Assembly: GCA_003184365.1 (NCBI GenBank)
Contig: NKYR01000024.1
Location: 124,001 to 188,000, forward strand
From: Evernia prunastri
Taxonomy: Eukaryota; Ascomycota; Lecanoromycetes; Lecanorales; Parmeliaceae
Direction: 5' to 3'
Length of the DNA: 64,000 nucleotides
The translations under genes were made by a program, and so were the position numbers. Every line of letters starts with the position of its first letter. Position 1 is the first letter of the stretch. The notes under the pieces are model-generated. The model had not been told where the DNA came from, did not search any database, and saw only the letters and a program-made list of their open reading frames with translations. Positions 21,862-31,591 of the stretch are shown one piece after another.

Positions 21862-22536
21862 ATCAAAGAGAATTTTACAGCGATCTCTAAAGAAGTGCGG
21901 CTGTAGGCTCTACTTCAGCGCCGGCCTGCGCGTAGACAAACTGGATACCCAACTCAGTCGCAGATAACGCCCCCTGTAATCTGATCTATCAGTCTTAGAA
22001 ATCTTCCAGCCATCGGCCACATCGCCATTCCTGGGAGACATGCGAGAGAGCACATTGCGCGACGTCAGCTGGGAAAGCACTTCGAACGGTGGAGTACCAA
22101 ATCTCATGACCGATTCATAACCGAGAAGTTTGCAATGCACGAAAGGGAGAATTGGACGGTGCAGTTGAGAAGTAGGGGCCTAATTCAGGTCCCATATATA
22201 AATACCTCTATATACCTTTGATGGTTGGGTCACAAGCAAGGTAAGTCACGCACATTCTCGGCCAGCCTCTGCTGTTACAGAGCGCGGAAGATACTCATAC
22301 TAACAGCTAGAAGGACCGATCTTCCTGGTTGGGCAACGCTGAGTCGCCGAATCCTGTGAGGACAGTCCAAAACGAGGGCACTGAGGACGATCCTCTACTG
22401 ATAGAGTCAGGCTCGGAGACAGATGGACCAGCTCAGGACGAGAACTCTGGATTCTGACAGGAGCGTCATCTGGATGGAGTACCCAAGCGTACCGGCTCAC
22501 ACCCTCTTGACTTCTTACTGGGAACATTGGCGGTGA
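21862..22536. other. Degenerate coding-like stretch
   Basis: A plus-strand frame at 22310-22458 has an acidic, protein-like composition (LLIESGSETDGPAQDENSGF) and ends in TGA. The same frame stays sensible for a further 150 bases after the stop. This may be an eroded 5' part of the next open frame. Confidence 0.35.
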
Positions 22537-23220
22537 TTGTCGGCATTTCAGACCCAACGGTCTGCTCGTCTTCTGTCAGGCTTCTTCGAATGGGACATCA
22601 AGATCGTCTTAGATGAGCGCGGTCTGCCAATTCTGGACTACGACCTACCAGCGACAATTTCATCAAGGGTCCAAGAGTCACGGCTGGAAGCGATGAGGAG
22701 ATCACGTTCCAACATCGAGTTCACGGAGCTTATGGCACGCATACTAGCCTCTGGACTGATCGATCCGTCGATCAAAGTTGCCAAAAACAAATTCAGTAAC
22801 GCAGACCGCCGCTGGCGCAATTTGGCTAGACTGACAGCGTTGAAGCCGAGGAGAGGAGCAGACATCTTGGCAATATTCTTACGATCCGCTATGACGGCGG
22901 AGATGATTGCCAAGAATACAACCAGAGGATTGACAGACGTCGTCGCTAGAAGCGATGAGGCTCGATATATGAAGTTGTTAAGCCTTGGAAGTGGACACGC
23001 GAGCAGCAGGGAAAAAAGCGAGCAGCGAAGTGAAAAGAGAGCGCGACCGGCGGGACCCGATTGCCACGTATATAACCAATTGTCACCAGCTCTAAATGCC
23101 CAGAAGAAGGATACGATGATACCGCTCCAGCCACAACTACCTCTCCAACAAGTATTTCACTACCAGCCACCCTCGCCTCTGACCAGGCTCGCGAACACCC
23201 AGCCCCGACTCCGACCGTAG
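22537..23220 (+). CDS. Orphan open frame
   Basis: An open frame of about 227 residues opens with a non-ATG codon, so the start is not defined and an upstream exon or a frameshift is likely. Residues 20-150 are helical and basic (NIEFTELMARILASGLIDPS, then RRWRNLARLTALKPRRGADI), followed by a Gln/Pro-rich tail. No motif is recognised. The adjacent upstream sequence carries a broken frame of similar style (22310-22530), which suggests decay of one larger gene. Confidence 0.3.
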   Translation: MSAFQTQRSARLLSGFFEWDIKIVLDERGLPILDYDLPATISSRVQESRLEAMRRSRSNIEFTELMARILASGLIDPSIKVAKNKFSNADRRWRNLARLTALKPRRGADILAIFLRSAMTAEMIAKNTTRGLTDVVARSDEARYMKLLSLGSGHASSREKSEQRSEKRARPAGPDCHVYNQLSPALNAQKKDTMIPLQPQLPLQQVFHYQPPSPLTRLANTQPRLRP

Positions 23221-23494
23221 CTCGTAGTCATCTATCCTTGCTCCAGCCTTCTCGTCATTCCGCACCCGCTCCTCCCTCAACGGCGGCACAAAAGCCCATC
23301 TCACCCCCGCAGAGACGACCCTACCACCGCACTTGACGCTTACGGTTCCTATCGATCGACAAGGCGACTCGTAGCGGATCGGCTATTCCGGACTCTGCAA
23401 CCCACGGGACGAATGAACTTTGACTATTTTCTCCGTTTACGAGGACGTTATATAAATAAATACAGACAACTTGGCCATCTTTCTCACCAAAGAC

Positions 23495-24043
23495 GTGATA
23501 CCTGAGAGCGTCGATGATTCGTTTTTCGATTACATCTGGCTGAGGGCGACGGTTGAAGAAGATTTCTTACTTTCTTCAGATGCCGAGAGACCAGTTGTCG
23601 ATCAGCTGAATACCGAAAAGCTCAAGCTCTGTCTGTTATCGCATAACTACCTTCTNNNNNNNNNNNNNNNNNNNNNCGATTACATCTGGCTGAGGGCGAC
23701 GGTTGAAGAAGATTTCTTACTTTCTTCAGATGCCGAGAGACCAGTTGTCGATCAGCTGAATACCGACAAGCTCAAGGACTTGGCCATCTTTCTCACCAAA
23801 CACGTGCGGAAGCGAAAGAGGAAGAATATCACTCATTCGACACGTTCACACGTCGATGACGCATCAAAAAGCGTCGAAGAGGGTGATACCTGAGAGCGTT
23901 GATGATTCGTTTTTTGATTACGTCTGGCTGGGGCCGACGGTTGAAGAAGGTTCCTTACTTTCTTCAGATGCCGAGAGACCAGTTGTCGATCAGCTGAATA
24001 CCGAAAAGCTCAAGCTCTGTCTGTTATCGCATAACTACCTTCT
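23495..24043. repeat. 161-bp coding segment in three copies, with assembly gap
   Basis: The segments 23495-23655 and 23883-24043 are both 161 bp and nearly identical, with only a handful of substitutions. A third copy at 23677-23800 lacks its left end because of the N run. Each copy is associated with a linker like ACTTGGCCATCTTTCTCACC. Confidence 0.85.
23656..23676. other. Assembly gap (21 N)
   Basis: Twenty-one consecutive Ns lie exactly between two copies of the repeat, the usual place for an assembler to fail. Confidence 1.
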
Positions 24044-24669
24044 GAAAGCTGCTATATATATACATTCTGGACGGGGATCAGGAGAAGCAGCTCCGACCAG
24101 AAAAATACGCATTCTTACGAATCGAGACGGCGATACTCAGTCAGTATACCCCGAGCGCAATTGATCGCCTCCTGGGAACCCACGAATGGCTCTTCGCAGT
24201 CATTGCATCGAAATGCGGCTTTAAGTCATCACCGACTCTTTAGAATGCGGAGGAAAGGGCCAGGTTCCATGCTCTCGATGTTGATCCCTTTCTCTTCGGC
24301 GGGCACCCTGCGCTTGAGGATGTTTTCACATTCTCTCCAGCCTACCGACTTGAATGCCTCATCGGAGGAGAGGTGGATCCGGTCAGTTGGGACATCGACA
24401 GAGCTTTCTCGTTGGCCTTGGTAGTCGGTCTCATCGGAGGCAGTTGGAGGCCTTCATGGTAAAGAAGAAGTGGTGGCATGGGTATTGTTCTCAGTGCGGG
24501 GACGCAATTGAGGCTGAAGAGGACAGAGAAGGGGTACGTGAGAGGTGCATGACTTGTTTTGCGAGGCCATGTGAGATGGATTGACAGCTTCAAGGCGGAG
24601 ACGGCAGCTGCCAAACCACGCGGAAGACGAAAGCCAAGGTTCATTATCAAGAGGAGGATAAGACTTGGA

Positions 24670-25353
24670 AGGATGGGGACCGATACAGTAACCGCAGAAA
24701 AGGCTACCTTAGCCCAGCTGAGTGCCCAGGTCGAGGAATCCAACCAGCAGCGCATAGCCGCCGAGGCAAACGCCTCGAGGCAGTCCGCCAAGCCAAAGGC
24801 AGCCAAGAAAGCCAGCCCACATCAGCGAATCGTGGCTTTCACGGATTCCTCATTCGCAAATAACAAGGACCTCTCTTCCCAAATTGGCTATGTGATAGCC
24901 TTAACTGATACTCAAAACAACGCCAATATCATTCATTGACAATCAATTAAATGCCGTCGAGTCACTAGAAGCGTGTTGGCCTCCTAACTTTACGCATTAT
25001 CCCTGGGATTCGACGTTGCAGCCACCATAAAGTCCACTCTGGATCAAATATTTTCTGGTGCTGCCCAGGGAAAGATACCTCTCTCCATGTGCATAGACTC
25101 AAAGTCTCTATACGAATGCCTAGTCAAGCTAGGGACCACTCAGGAAAAGAGACTGATGTTAGACATTCAATGCCTAAGACAGTCTTATGAACGACGGGAG
25201 ATTACCGAGATCCTCTGGATAAAAGGAGACAAGAATCCAGCCGACGCAATGACGAATGACAAGGGATGTGATGCATTGCAACGACTAGTGGACACGAATC
25301 GACTAGATCTGGATCTGGAAGGATGGGTGGAAAGACAAGGTATCGATCAATGA
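24670..25353 (+). mobile_element. Ty1/copia-type retrotransposon remnant, RNase H end
   Basis: Two open pieces lie in the same frame. The first (to 24939) ends with RIVAFTDSSFANNKDLSSQI and GYVIALTD, the start of a copia RNase H domain with its first Asp. The second runs to 25353 and contains LYALSLGFDVAATIKSTLDQ, then SMCIDSKSLYECLVKLGTTQ, with the catalytic-type Asp, and ITEILWIKGDKNPADAMT, the usual copia finish. Between them are two in-frame stops, TGA where HW is expected and TAA at the position normally occupied by the catalytic Glu of SELYAL. No reverse transcriptase, integrase or LTR is visible nearby, so this is a truncated dead 3' fragment. Confidence 0.8.
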
Positions 25354-25744
25354 TGGCCCATCTTCCTCCCATTGCTACTAGAAATACGCCTAGCATGATC
25401 AGATCTACGCCCACTACAGCATGGGAAGCAATTGCAGTCATGGAGAGCACTGCGGAGAAGGAATGTTTTGATAGCATGCGAATAGCCTCACTTTTTCGGT
25501 TTTTGCCAGTGTTGGAACGACTCAACACTCGCTGCCGCTAGTACTCATTCGGCCTAGTACATTGATATATGAAGGCCTTTCCTGTACATAGATTCCTTCT
25601 TCTTTAGACATCATTAGGAATACCAAACCCAATGATATAGTCTCATAGCAGTAACTGCTGTACCGAGATTTACCAACAGAGAAGTGGGGGTGCACTCGTC
25701 TGGGGGAGGTGGTGAGGATCACATGATCAGCATCGTTGCGTTGG
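25354..25744. other. Non-coding, nothing recognised
   Basis: Sequence between the copia remnant and the first inverted-repeat arm. I see no LTR-like end. Confidence 0.45.
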
Positions 25745-25937
25745 TGTCGTGTATGTTGCATGCTATTCATGGGATAATTTTACCCATGGATAGAATATCT
25801 CATCCACGGAAAATACGCCTATCCATGGATGATTATGTTATTCATGGTAGTGTATCATACATCTCATGGGCACAAATTCCACCACTACCACATGGTATCC
25901 ATGGACGATATATCTCATCCATGGATATTTTGCTTGG
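25745..25937 (+). repeat. Left arm of an inverted repeat built on CCATGG palindromes
   Basis: About 190 bp contain several ATCCATGGAT-like palindromes. The segment from GTTGCATG through TATCTCATCCATGG recurs in reverse complement at 27650-27916. Confidence 0.8.
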
Positions 25938-26209
25938 GCCTTCACAATACAGCCACCGCTTATCAATGCAGCCACCAAAGCCTCTATACAGCCATGCAGT
26001 CAACATTTGAAGCTATACACACTTTTCCTGGAGTCATCTAGACAGCCACATTTGAAGCTATATTCAATGTCTTCTTCGGATCGATTTTGTGATCGAGATT
26101 GAGATACTTCGACTCTTTCTAAGGAGAGTATCGCAGAGAAGATATCTGTTCACTGTAACTGTAGAGATCAAAAGCCATGATGTTCTACTCGCTCCAGTGG
26201 GACTGGGGG

Positions 26210-26608
26210 TTAGTCGGTCGCATGGCAGAGTGTTCTCGCGCTACATGGTTATTTCGCATATTTCGCATATTCGCATAGTGGGTCTGCAGGCCTGCAATAT
26301 CGCATAGAGAGCGTGTTTTCGTGTCAGGCACGCGTTGGTCAGGAGATTCATGGCTTAGTGGGAGCTCTATTTATATGGGCTGCCCACCAGTGTTGGGCTC
26401 CTCATTCGATTCCATCTCTTTCAGAGCCATAGCATTCTTTCCCCGCCCGCCCGCACCTGTAAATAGCTTCATTTTCACTCCAGGTATAGCTGAACAAGCA
26501 TTGGGAGTTTTCCTAGCACTGGGGGGTCTACATATGCCTCTTCAGGTAGCTAGCCCCGGTGTTGGGACCCCGCAACACGATTCCAGCTGTTTTGGAGTCT
26601 CTACATGA
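26210..26608 (+). mobile_element. Dispersed repeat, copy 1 (protein-like frame)
   Basis: An open frame here reads PPVLGSSFDSISFRAIAFFP, then LGGLHMPLQVASPGVGTPQH. Its right 205 bp recur at 27157-27357. The part to the left, including PPVLGSSFDSISFRAIA, is related to the reverse complement of 54520-54770. The shared frame suggests an element that once encoded a protein. Family unknown. Confidence 0.65.
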
Positions 26609-27154
26609 TGGCAGGCGAAGACTAAGTCCGAGAAAAGCCTTGGGATCGTTGATTTCCAAGGACTTCTTGCCTGAAACTCCAGGGCTCACTCCTCTGACAC
26701 TTCGCAACTTGCTCGCCTGGGTCTTTTTCTCCAACCGCTTTAGAGAGTTTTTAAGATTTGTTTGCTCAAGCTTTAGGGACTTTCATGGGAATAGGGCTTC
26801 CATTTCAATTTTAGGCCTGTGGTCCCGCCTTAGCGCATGTTACGGCCCCTGAAGCTCTGCCCCGAAAATTTCGTTTCCTACGAGCTGCTACAATGTTATC
26901 CTGCACGAGCGTGCTTTTCGATTCAGCACGGATGGACATATGCAAAATCATAAAAAGATCGTTTTCGATGCAACACGGACCGTGTGGCAAGCTCACTCTG
27001 AGTGCAGATGGAGTTGAGAAAGAACAATTTGAACAGGTCGATCACACTCCAGTCATTGAAGAAAAAGGAATACGACAGTCACACTACGAAAGAGAAGTTC
27101 CTTTCATCTATAAAAGTCACCTGCAATACCCTTCCATCACTTATTGCAGATGGG
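26609..27154. other. Spacer between direct repeats
   Basis: No recognised gene. Short open frames on both strands have no identifiable motif. A single N at 27155 marks the junction with the next repeat copy. Confidence 0.45.
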
Positions 27155-27357
27155 NAGAGCCATAGCATTCTTTCCCCGCCCACCCACACCTGTATATAGC
27201 TTCATTTTCACTCCAGGTTTAGCTGAACAAGCATTGGGAGTTTTCATAGCACTGGGGGGTCTACATATGCCTCTTCAGGTAGCTAGCCCCGGTGTTGGGA
27301 CCCCGCAACACGATTCCAGCTGTTTTGGAGTCTCTACATGATGACAAGTGAAGACTA
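27155..27357 (+). repeat. Direct-repeat copy 2 of the 0.2-kb segment
   Basis: It matches 26429-26608 plus flanking bases nearly perfectly, with only about ten differences. The copy starts right after the ambiguous base at 27155. Confidence 0.9.
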
Positions 27358-27640
27358 AACGACGATATGCATATGTCAAGATAGACGTCAAATGCTTCAT
27401 TGTCTGTCATAATGAAACGAATCAAGACAACATTTCAGACTGTTCGAATATTTCAACAATGACTATAAGAACTCGACGCGATTATAGAGTACGAGATTAG
27501 GATAAGCGGGAGAACAAGCGATAGCGACGGAACTTCATTGGAAGATGAGCTGTCAATAAGGGTAATGATATGGCTGACGATAGCATAATGAGTGATGATA
27601 AGAAGGGGTAGAAGAAGTAGTAGACTAAGTAGCATCCATG

Positions 27641-27917
27641 AATGATACAACTTATCCATGGATGAGATATATCGTCCATGGATATCATGTGGTAGTGGTG
27701 GAATTTTTGCCCATGAGATGTATGATACACTACCATGAATAACATAATCATCCATGGATAATCGTATTACCAATGGGTAACGATNCTTATCCATGGATAC
27801 CATGTGGTAGTGATGGAATTTTTGCCCATGAGATGTATGATACACTACCATGAATAACATAATCATCCATGGATAATCGTATTACCAATGGGTAACGATA
27901 ACCCATCAATGACATGC
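27641..27917 (-). repeat. Right arm of the inverted repeat, itself tandemly doubled
   Basis: Two tandem copies of about 118 bp (27660-27784 and 27786-27905) are separated by a single N at 27785. Each is the reverse complement of the left arm around GATTATGTTATTCATGGTAG. CCATGG palindromes recur throughout. Confidence 0.85.
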
Positions 27918-28870
27918 AACATGTACATTCGCGAGAGCGCATACTAGGGAACAAATAGCAGTATAGCAGTGAGAGAATCCGAAATGAGTGGAAAAGGATG
28001 TACGCTTCTTTCGTTGAGCGTGTTCGATGATGTTTGAGCAGGGACAGTGACAAAGTATCGCGGGATTCTTGCTTCCCAGCTCTTTTCCAAGAGGCCGCTG
28101 GTTCAGGGATGTAGTCTCTGAGATGTGACTTGTTGCGAGCTGACGTAGAATGTAAATGATAACCATGAAGAACGACAACAATCATTATCTCAATCATATA
28201 CTCACCTTGCTAAACATTATCGACTTGCATGAGAACAACGTCAGAGCCCCAAAGATCTAGTCCGTGATCCGCCGCTGATCGTGGACCGCAAATACACTTG
28301 AGTAAATATTAAAACTGCACCTGGCAAACCCCTTTAAAGACTTCCTTGACTTTGATTCGTGTAAAGGATGTCGATGATTGCCATTATTGCTATTGGCCAA
28401 GAAAGCACTTATCTAGTCCCATGTGCCTCATGACTGTCCAGTTGTTCTGCACGTGAGTATCATTGCTTCAGAATCTCCAAACATAACCTGAGATATCTTG
28501 TATTCAAAGTCCCAAGCTTTGGCCAGATCTTTTCCCTCCTCCATTTTCGCAGGTCCGTACTTCTTGAAACGGATGGCATTGATGTTGATGAAGCCGGTTG
28601 TATCCACAGGGTCGAAAACTCAATAAGGCGTCCATCGAAGACTCCGACTCATCATAGACAGAGCTAGGGGTTTAACGAAGTCTTGGAGTTGCACTTGCTT
28701 CATTGCTTTCTCCTTCACATTTTTTTTCTTTCCTGAAGTTAATATCTTACCAAACTCAATGCGGGCTTGGCATTACTCGTTAGCGGCTTTTTCCGGCCGA
28801 GGCAGTAAACAAGTATCATCGCGAGCATGCCTTCAAACCTGCCCCGTGACATTTCTCAATCATCAGTAAT
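27918..28870. other. Right edge of the accessory island, no gene seen
   Basis: About 1 kb without a supported reading frame. The last 100 bp are the promoter side of the Mis12 gene. Confidence 0.5.
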
Positions 28871-29959
28871 ATGACAGACCCAAGTAGACAGGCCGACGCG
28901 CTGCTCACCGAGCACTTTCAATATACACCTTTGGTGCCCCTCCAACTCCCTTCATGCCCACTCAATGCCCGCTAATCCCAACTCCAGTCCCTCATCGACG
29001 ACATAATCAATGCCGTGAACACCATCATCTACCAAGCCATTGAAGCCTTGGAAAATGGACTCCTCTCAATTCCTCCGAAACAGCTAGGCTTTGCGCCCGA
29101 GCACAGCTCGACTACCACATCGACACCGGGCGCTGATAGCGAAGAGTACCCAGAAGCGACAACCGAGCTCGAGAATGGCGTGCACCAGCTGGAGACGCTG
29201 CTCGAATCGACGGTTGATAAATCGTTCGACAAGTTTGAGATCTACACGTTGAGGAACATCTTGACGATCCCTGATGATCTGGCGCCGTGGATGCGGTTGG
29301 CGCATTACGAGGTATGCCCAATTGGCGCTTTCGGACGCTGCCATCATACAGGGTGCTGCAAGACCACATGGCTAACGCTAATTCGACAGGACATCCAACT
29401 CCCAATCCCACAGTCCGCCCCAACCCCCGAATCCGTCCTCCTCCTCCGGCGCAAACTCCAAGAGACCCGCAAACTGAACCTCGCCCTCCGCTCCACCCAC
29501 GCCCGCAACGCAACCCTCATCGCGCAACTCAACGCCCTGCTCTCCCCTCCTCCTCCCACAACGGCCGCAGTCGCTCCCTCCCTCGCGTTCCTGACATCTC
29601 ACGCCAACCCCGCGGCCCGGGCCCTCAACCTCTCCTTCGCGCCCTCGGCCAGGGACGCGACGCCCCTCACGACGCACGCGCAGTTCGCCGCGTCGCAGCT
29701 GCCGGCGCTAAGGAAGGTGGTGGCGGAGCTGCGGCCAAGGGTAAGGGATCTCGAGGGGGGGGAGGGTGCTGGGAGGGCGGATTGGGAGGGGAGGAGGGAG
29801 GAGAGGAGGGCGTATATTGAGAGTGGGGTAAGGAGGGTTGTTGGGGGTGGGAGGGAGGGTGGGGAGGCTGTGGGGGGTGAGATGAGGGGGAGGGATGAGG
29901 TGGAGGGGTTGGAGGCTGTGGTTGGAGGGCTGGGGAAAGGGTCGAGGATGGCGGAGTAG
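28871..29959 (+). CDS. mis12: Kinetochore protein Mis12/Mtw1 (MIND complex)
   Basis: Three exons, 28871-28933, 28988-29311 and 29390-29959, give 318 residues. The introns are 54 nt (GTGCCC donor, GCTAAT branch, CCAG) and 78 nt (GTATGC, GCTAAC branch, ACAG), both phase 0. The second has no stop, so a naive frame reads through it. The N-terminus shows the Mis12 signature: ALLTEHFQYTPLSLIDDIIN, then NTIIYQAIEALENGL. A central helical part follows (ELENGVHQLETLLESTVDKS and FDKFEIYTLRNIL), then a predicted coiled coil and a Gly/Glu-rich tail encoded by a G-rich stretch. Family knowledge: Mtw1/Mis12 with Nnf1, Dsn1 and Nsl1 links CENP-C and inner centromere chromatin to the Ndc80 complex. The start is ATG 28871, required to complete the conserved N-terminus. 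Confidence 0.92.
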
Positions 29960-30155
29960 GAGGGTTCGTTGGCTTGTTGTAGGTTATTTGGGTGGGGGAG
30001 ATACCCTTCCGATACAAGCAGTGATGGCGATTAGGTGTTTGTACTTTTCGTTCAATCTTTACAGAATGGGTATCATAACAGAGTATCAGATCACGTCCAT
30101 TGAGTGGCTACCCATCCAGACCCAGCTTCTTCCGCTTTCCAGATATTGGATGAAG

Positions 30156-31005
30156 TTATGCCACCTTTTTCCCCTTCATATCCTCGCGACCATCATCGCC
30201 ATCCTCATCAAAATGCTTCTCAGCCTTCCTCTTCACCCCGCGTGTCTGTTTTTCAAACGGACCCTTAGCCTTTGGTCGATCCGACGTCCAAGGGTTGTAC
30301 CGTCTTGCATTGGTCCCCACGGGACGTCTCTCACCCTTTGCTTTCTCTTTCTCATCCTTGACAGGAAGCTGCCCACCTGTTGCAGTGCCTGCCCCATCTG
30401 CTTTCTGCTCTGCTTCAGGCCTTACAACCGTGATATCCAGCCCTCCAGCCTCCAACACCGCCTTCGTCTTCTGCCACTCGACACCAAATCTCCCGCTGTT
30501 GATCCTCACCGCATAGCACTTCCCCACCTCTTCGCCCGATTCTCTCATCTCCCCAACTTGTCCTGCCAGGTTTTCGAGCGCGTTTCTTGTGTTTTCCACT
30601 ATTTCCCCTGGGGGCGAAACCCTTTTTCCGTAGTCGAGAGAGGTGAATAGGCAGGCTATGTAGTGAGGTCTCTTGGATGCTTGCCGCTGCTCTGTTGCAG
30701 TGGGCGGAGGAATGAGTAGGGTCGTGCCTACTAGACCGGCTTGGTGCTGTTTGACGGAGAGCTTGGAGCCCGTGGGCCGTGAGAGGCAGTGTGCGTGATA
30801 TTGGCGAAAGGCGTAAGGGTGGTTCTGTTTGAAAGCGACGGCTACCCCGGAGCCCCAAGCGCCGCGGGCGTTGCAGGCGTCTTTGGGACGTGGTCAGTGG
30901 GGCCGGACGGGTTTTGGGTGGAGGGAGAGGTGGAAACGTACGGATTAGGATGCTTTTTGAGGGCGCGGAGAAGATGTCGCCTACTTCTTCTGTGATGATT
31001 GCCAT
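30156..31005 (-). CDS. poa1: Macrodomain ADP-ribose-1''-phosphatase (Poa1-like)
   Basis: Exon 1 is 31005-30942 and exon 2 is 30880-30156, over a 61-nt phase-1 intron (GTACGT donor, CTGAC branch, AAAG acceptor). The product is 262 residues. The macrodomain starts at MAIITEEVGDIFSAP, then HACNARGAWGSGVAVAFKQN across the junction, the loop expected to hold ADP-ribose. HYIACLFTSLDYGK and CYAVRINSGRFGVEW follow, typical of Poa1. Family knowledge: Poa1 dephosphorylates ADP-ribose-1''-phosphate, a by-product of tRNA splicing. The last 75 residues are Lys/Glu-rich and probably disordered. ATG 31017 in the same frame would add four residues. The gene is convergent with Mis12 and divergent from the MFS transporter. 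Confidence 0.85.
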
Positions 31006-31017
31006 GGTTATTGACAT

Positions 31018-31591
31018 GAAGAAGTGATACGACGCGCGCAGGGAGGGTAGTTCATGGTGGCTCGGTTTGAGTGTCTGGGGCTGGTAGATGTCCTTCGACG
31101 CCAAGGCTGCATGCTTGGGATGATTGTGCGTCTTCAATCATTTTTTCTTGCAAACTTGCATGTAGCTAACTTTTACAAGGCAATCAGCAACGTGCTGCTC
31201 AAATTGATTGTCCATACAGCCTCTGGGGGCTGTGAAGAAATGTTAGGACGAGGACATGAGATGGCGGATACTGGATACTTTGACCGTACAAGGCTACGGA
31301 TACGGCACGTTCCCGGGTAACGCTTTCCCCGCCTAAGTCCGAGGGGTTCCCTCGGGTCTTGTCTTGCCTTGCCTGCCTGCCTTCCTCGCTCAAGCCTCTT
31401 TCCATTCCTCGTCGTTGACTGGCCATTGATCCTAATACCATCCAGCATGGAGCTGCATGGATGCCGTCATGTCCGACCCGTGCTTATTCTGGTTGCATTT
31501 CAACAGACTCTTGCTTCTCAACGACCTTACTCCTCCCTCTCCTCGCCATTCTTCACTTCTACAACATCTACGACCTCCTTAGTTTGCGAAG
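31018..31591. other. Divergent promoter region
   Basis: This intergenic stretch lies between the macrodomain gene and the transporter. CT-rich tracts lie at 31350-31590 on the transporter side. No gene is seen. Confidence 0.5.

Larger units (their letters stand above)
23466..24584 (+). pseudogene. Broken repeat-containing gene with zinc-ribbon-like end
   Basis: Copies of one coding segment (VIPESVDDSFFDYIWLRATV and on to VVDQLNTEKLK) occur at 23495-23655, 23677-23800 (partial, next to the gap) and 23883-24043. After the last copy the frame is lost at a TATATATA run near 24050. A different frame then gives ILDGDQEKQLRPEKYAFLRI up to a TAG at 24240, continues (RFHALDVDPFLFGGHPALED) to a TAA near 24460, and a third frame ends the region with WWHGYCSQCGDAIEAEED and CMTCFARPCEMD, i.e. 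two CxxC pairs. Several breaks plus an assembly gap mean this is not readable as an intact protein. The original family is not recognised, and what was once one gene may really be two. Confidence 0.55.

Noticed and set aside
29345..29820. Overlapping Pro/Arg-rich frames on both strands
   Set aside because: These are GC-rich shadows of the third Mis12 exon.
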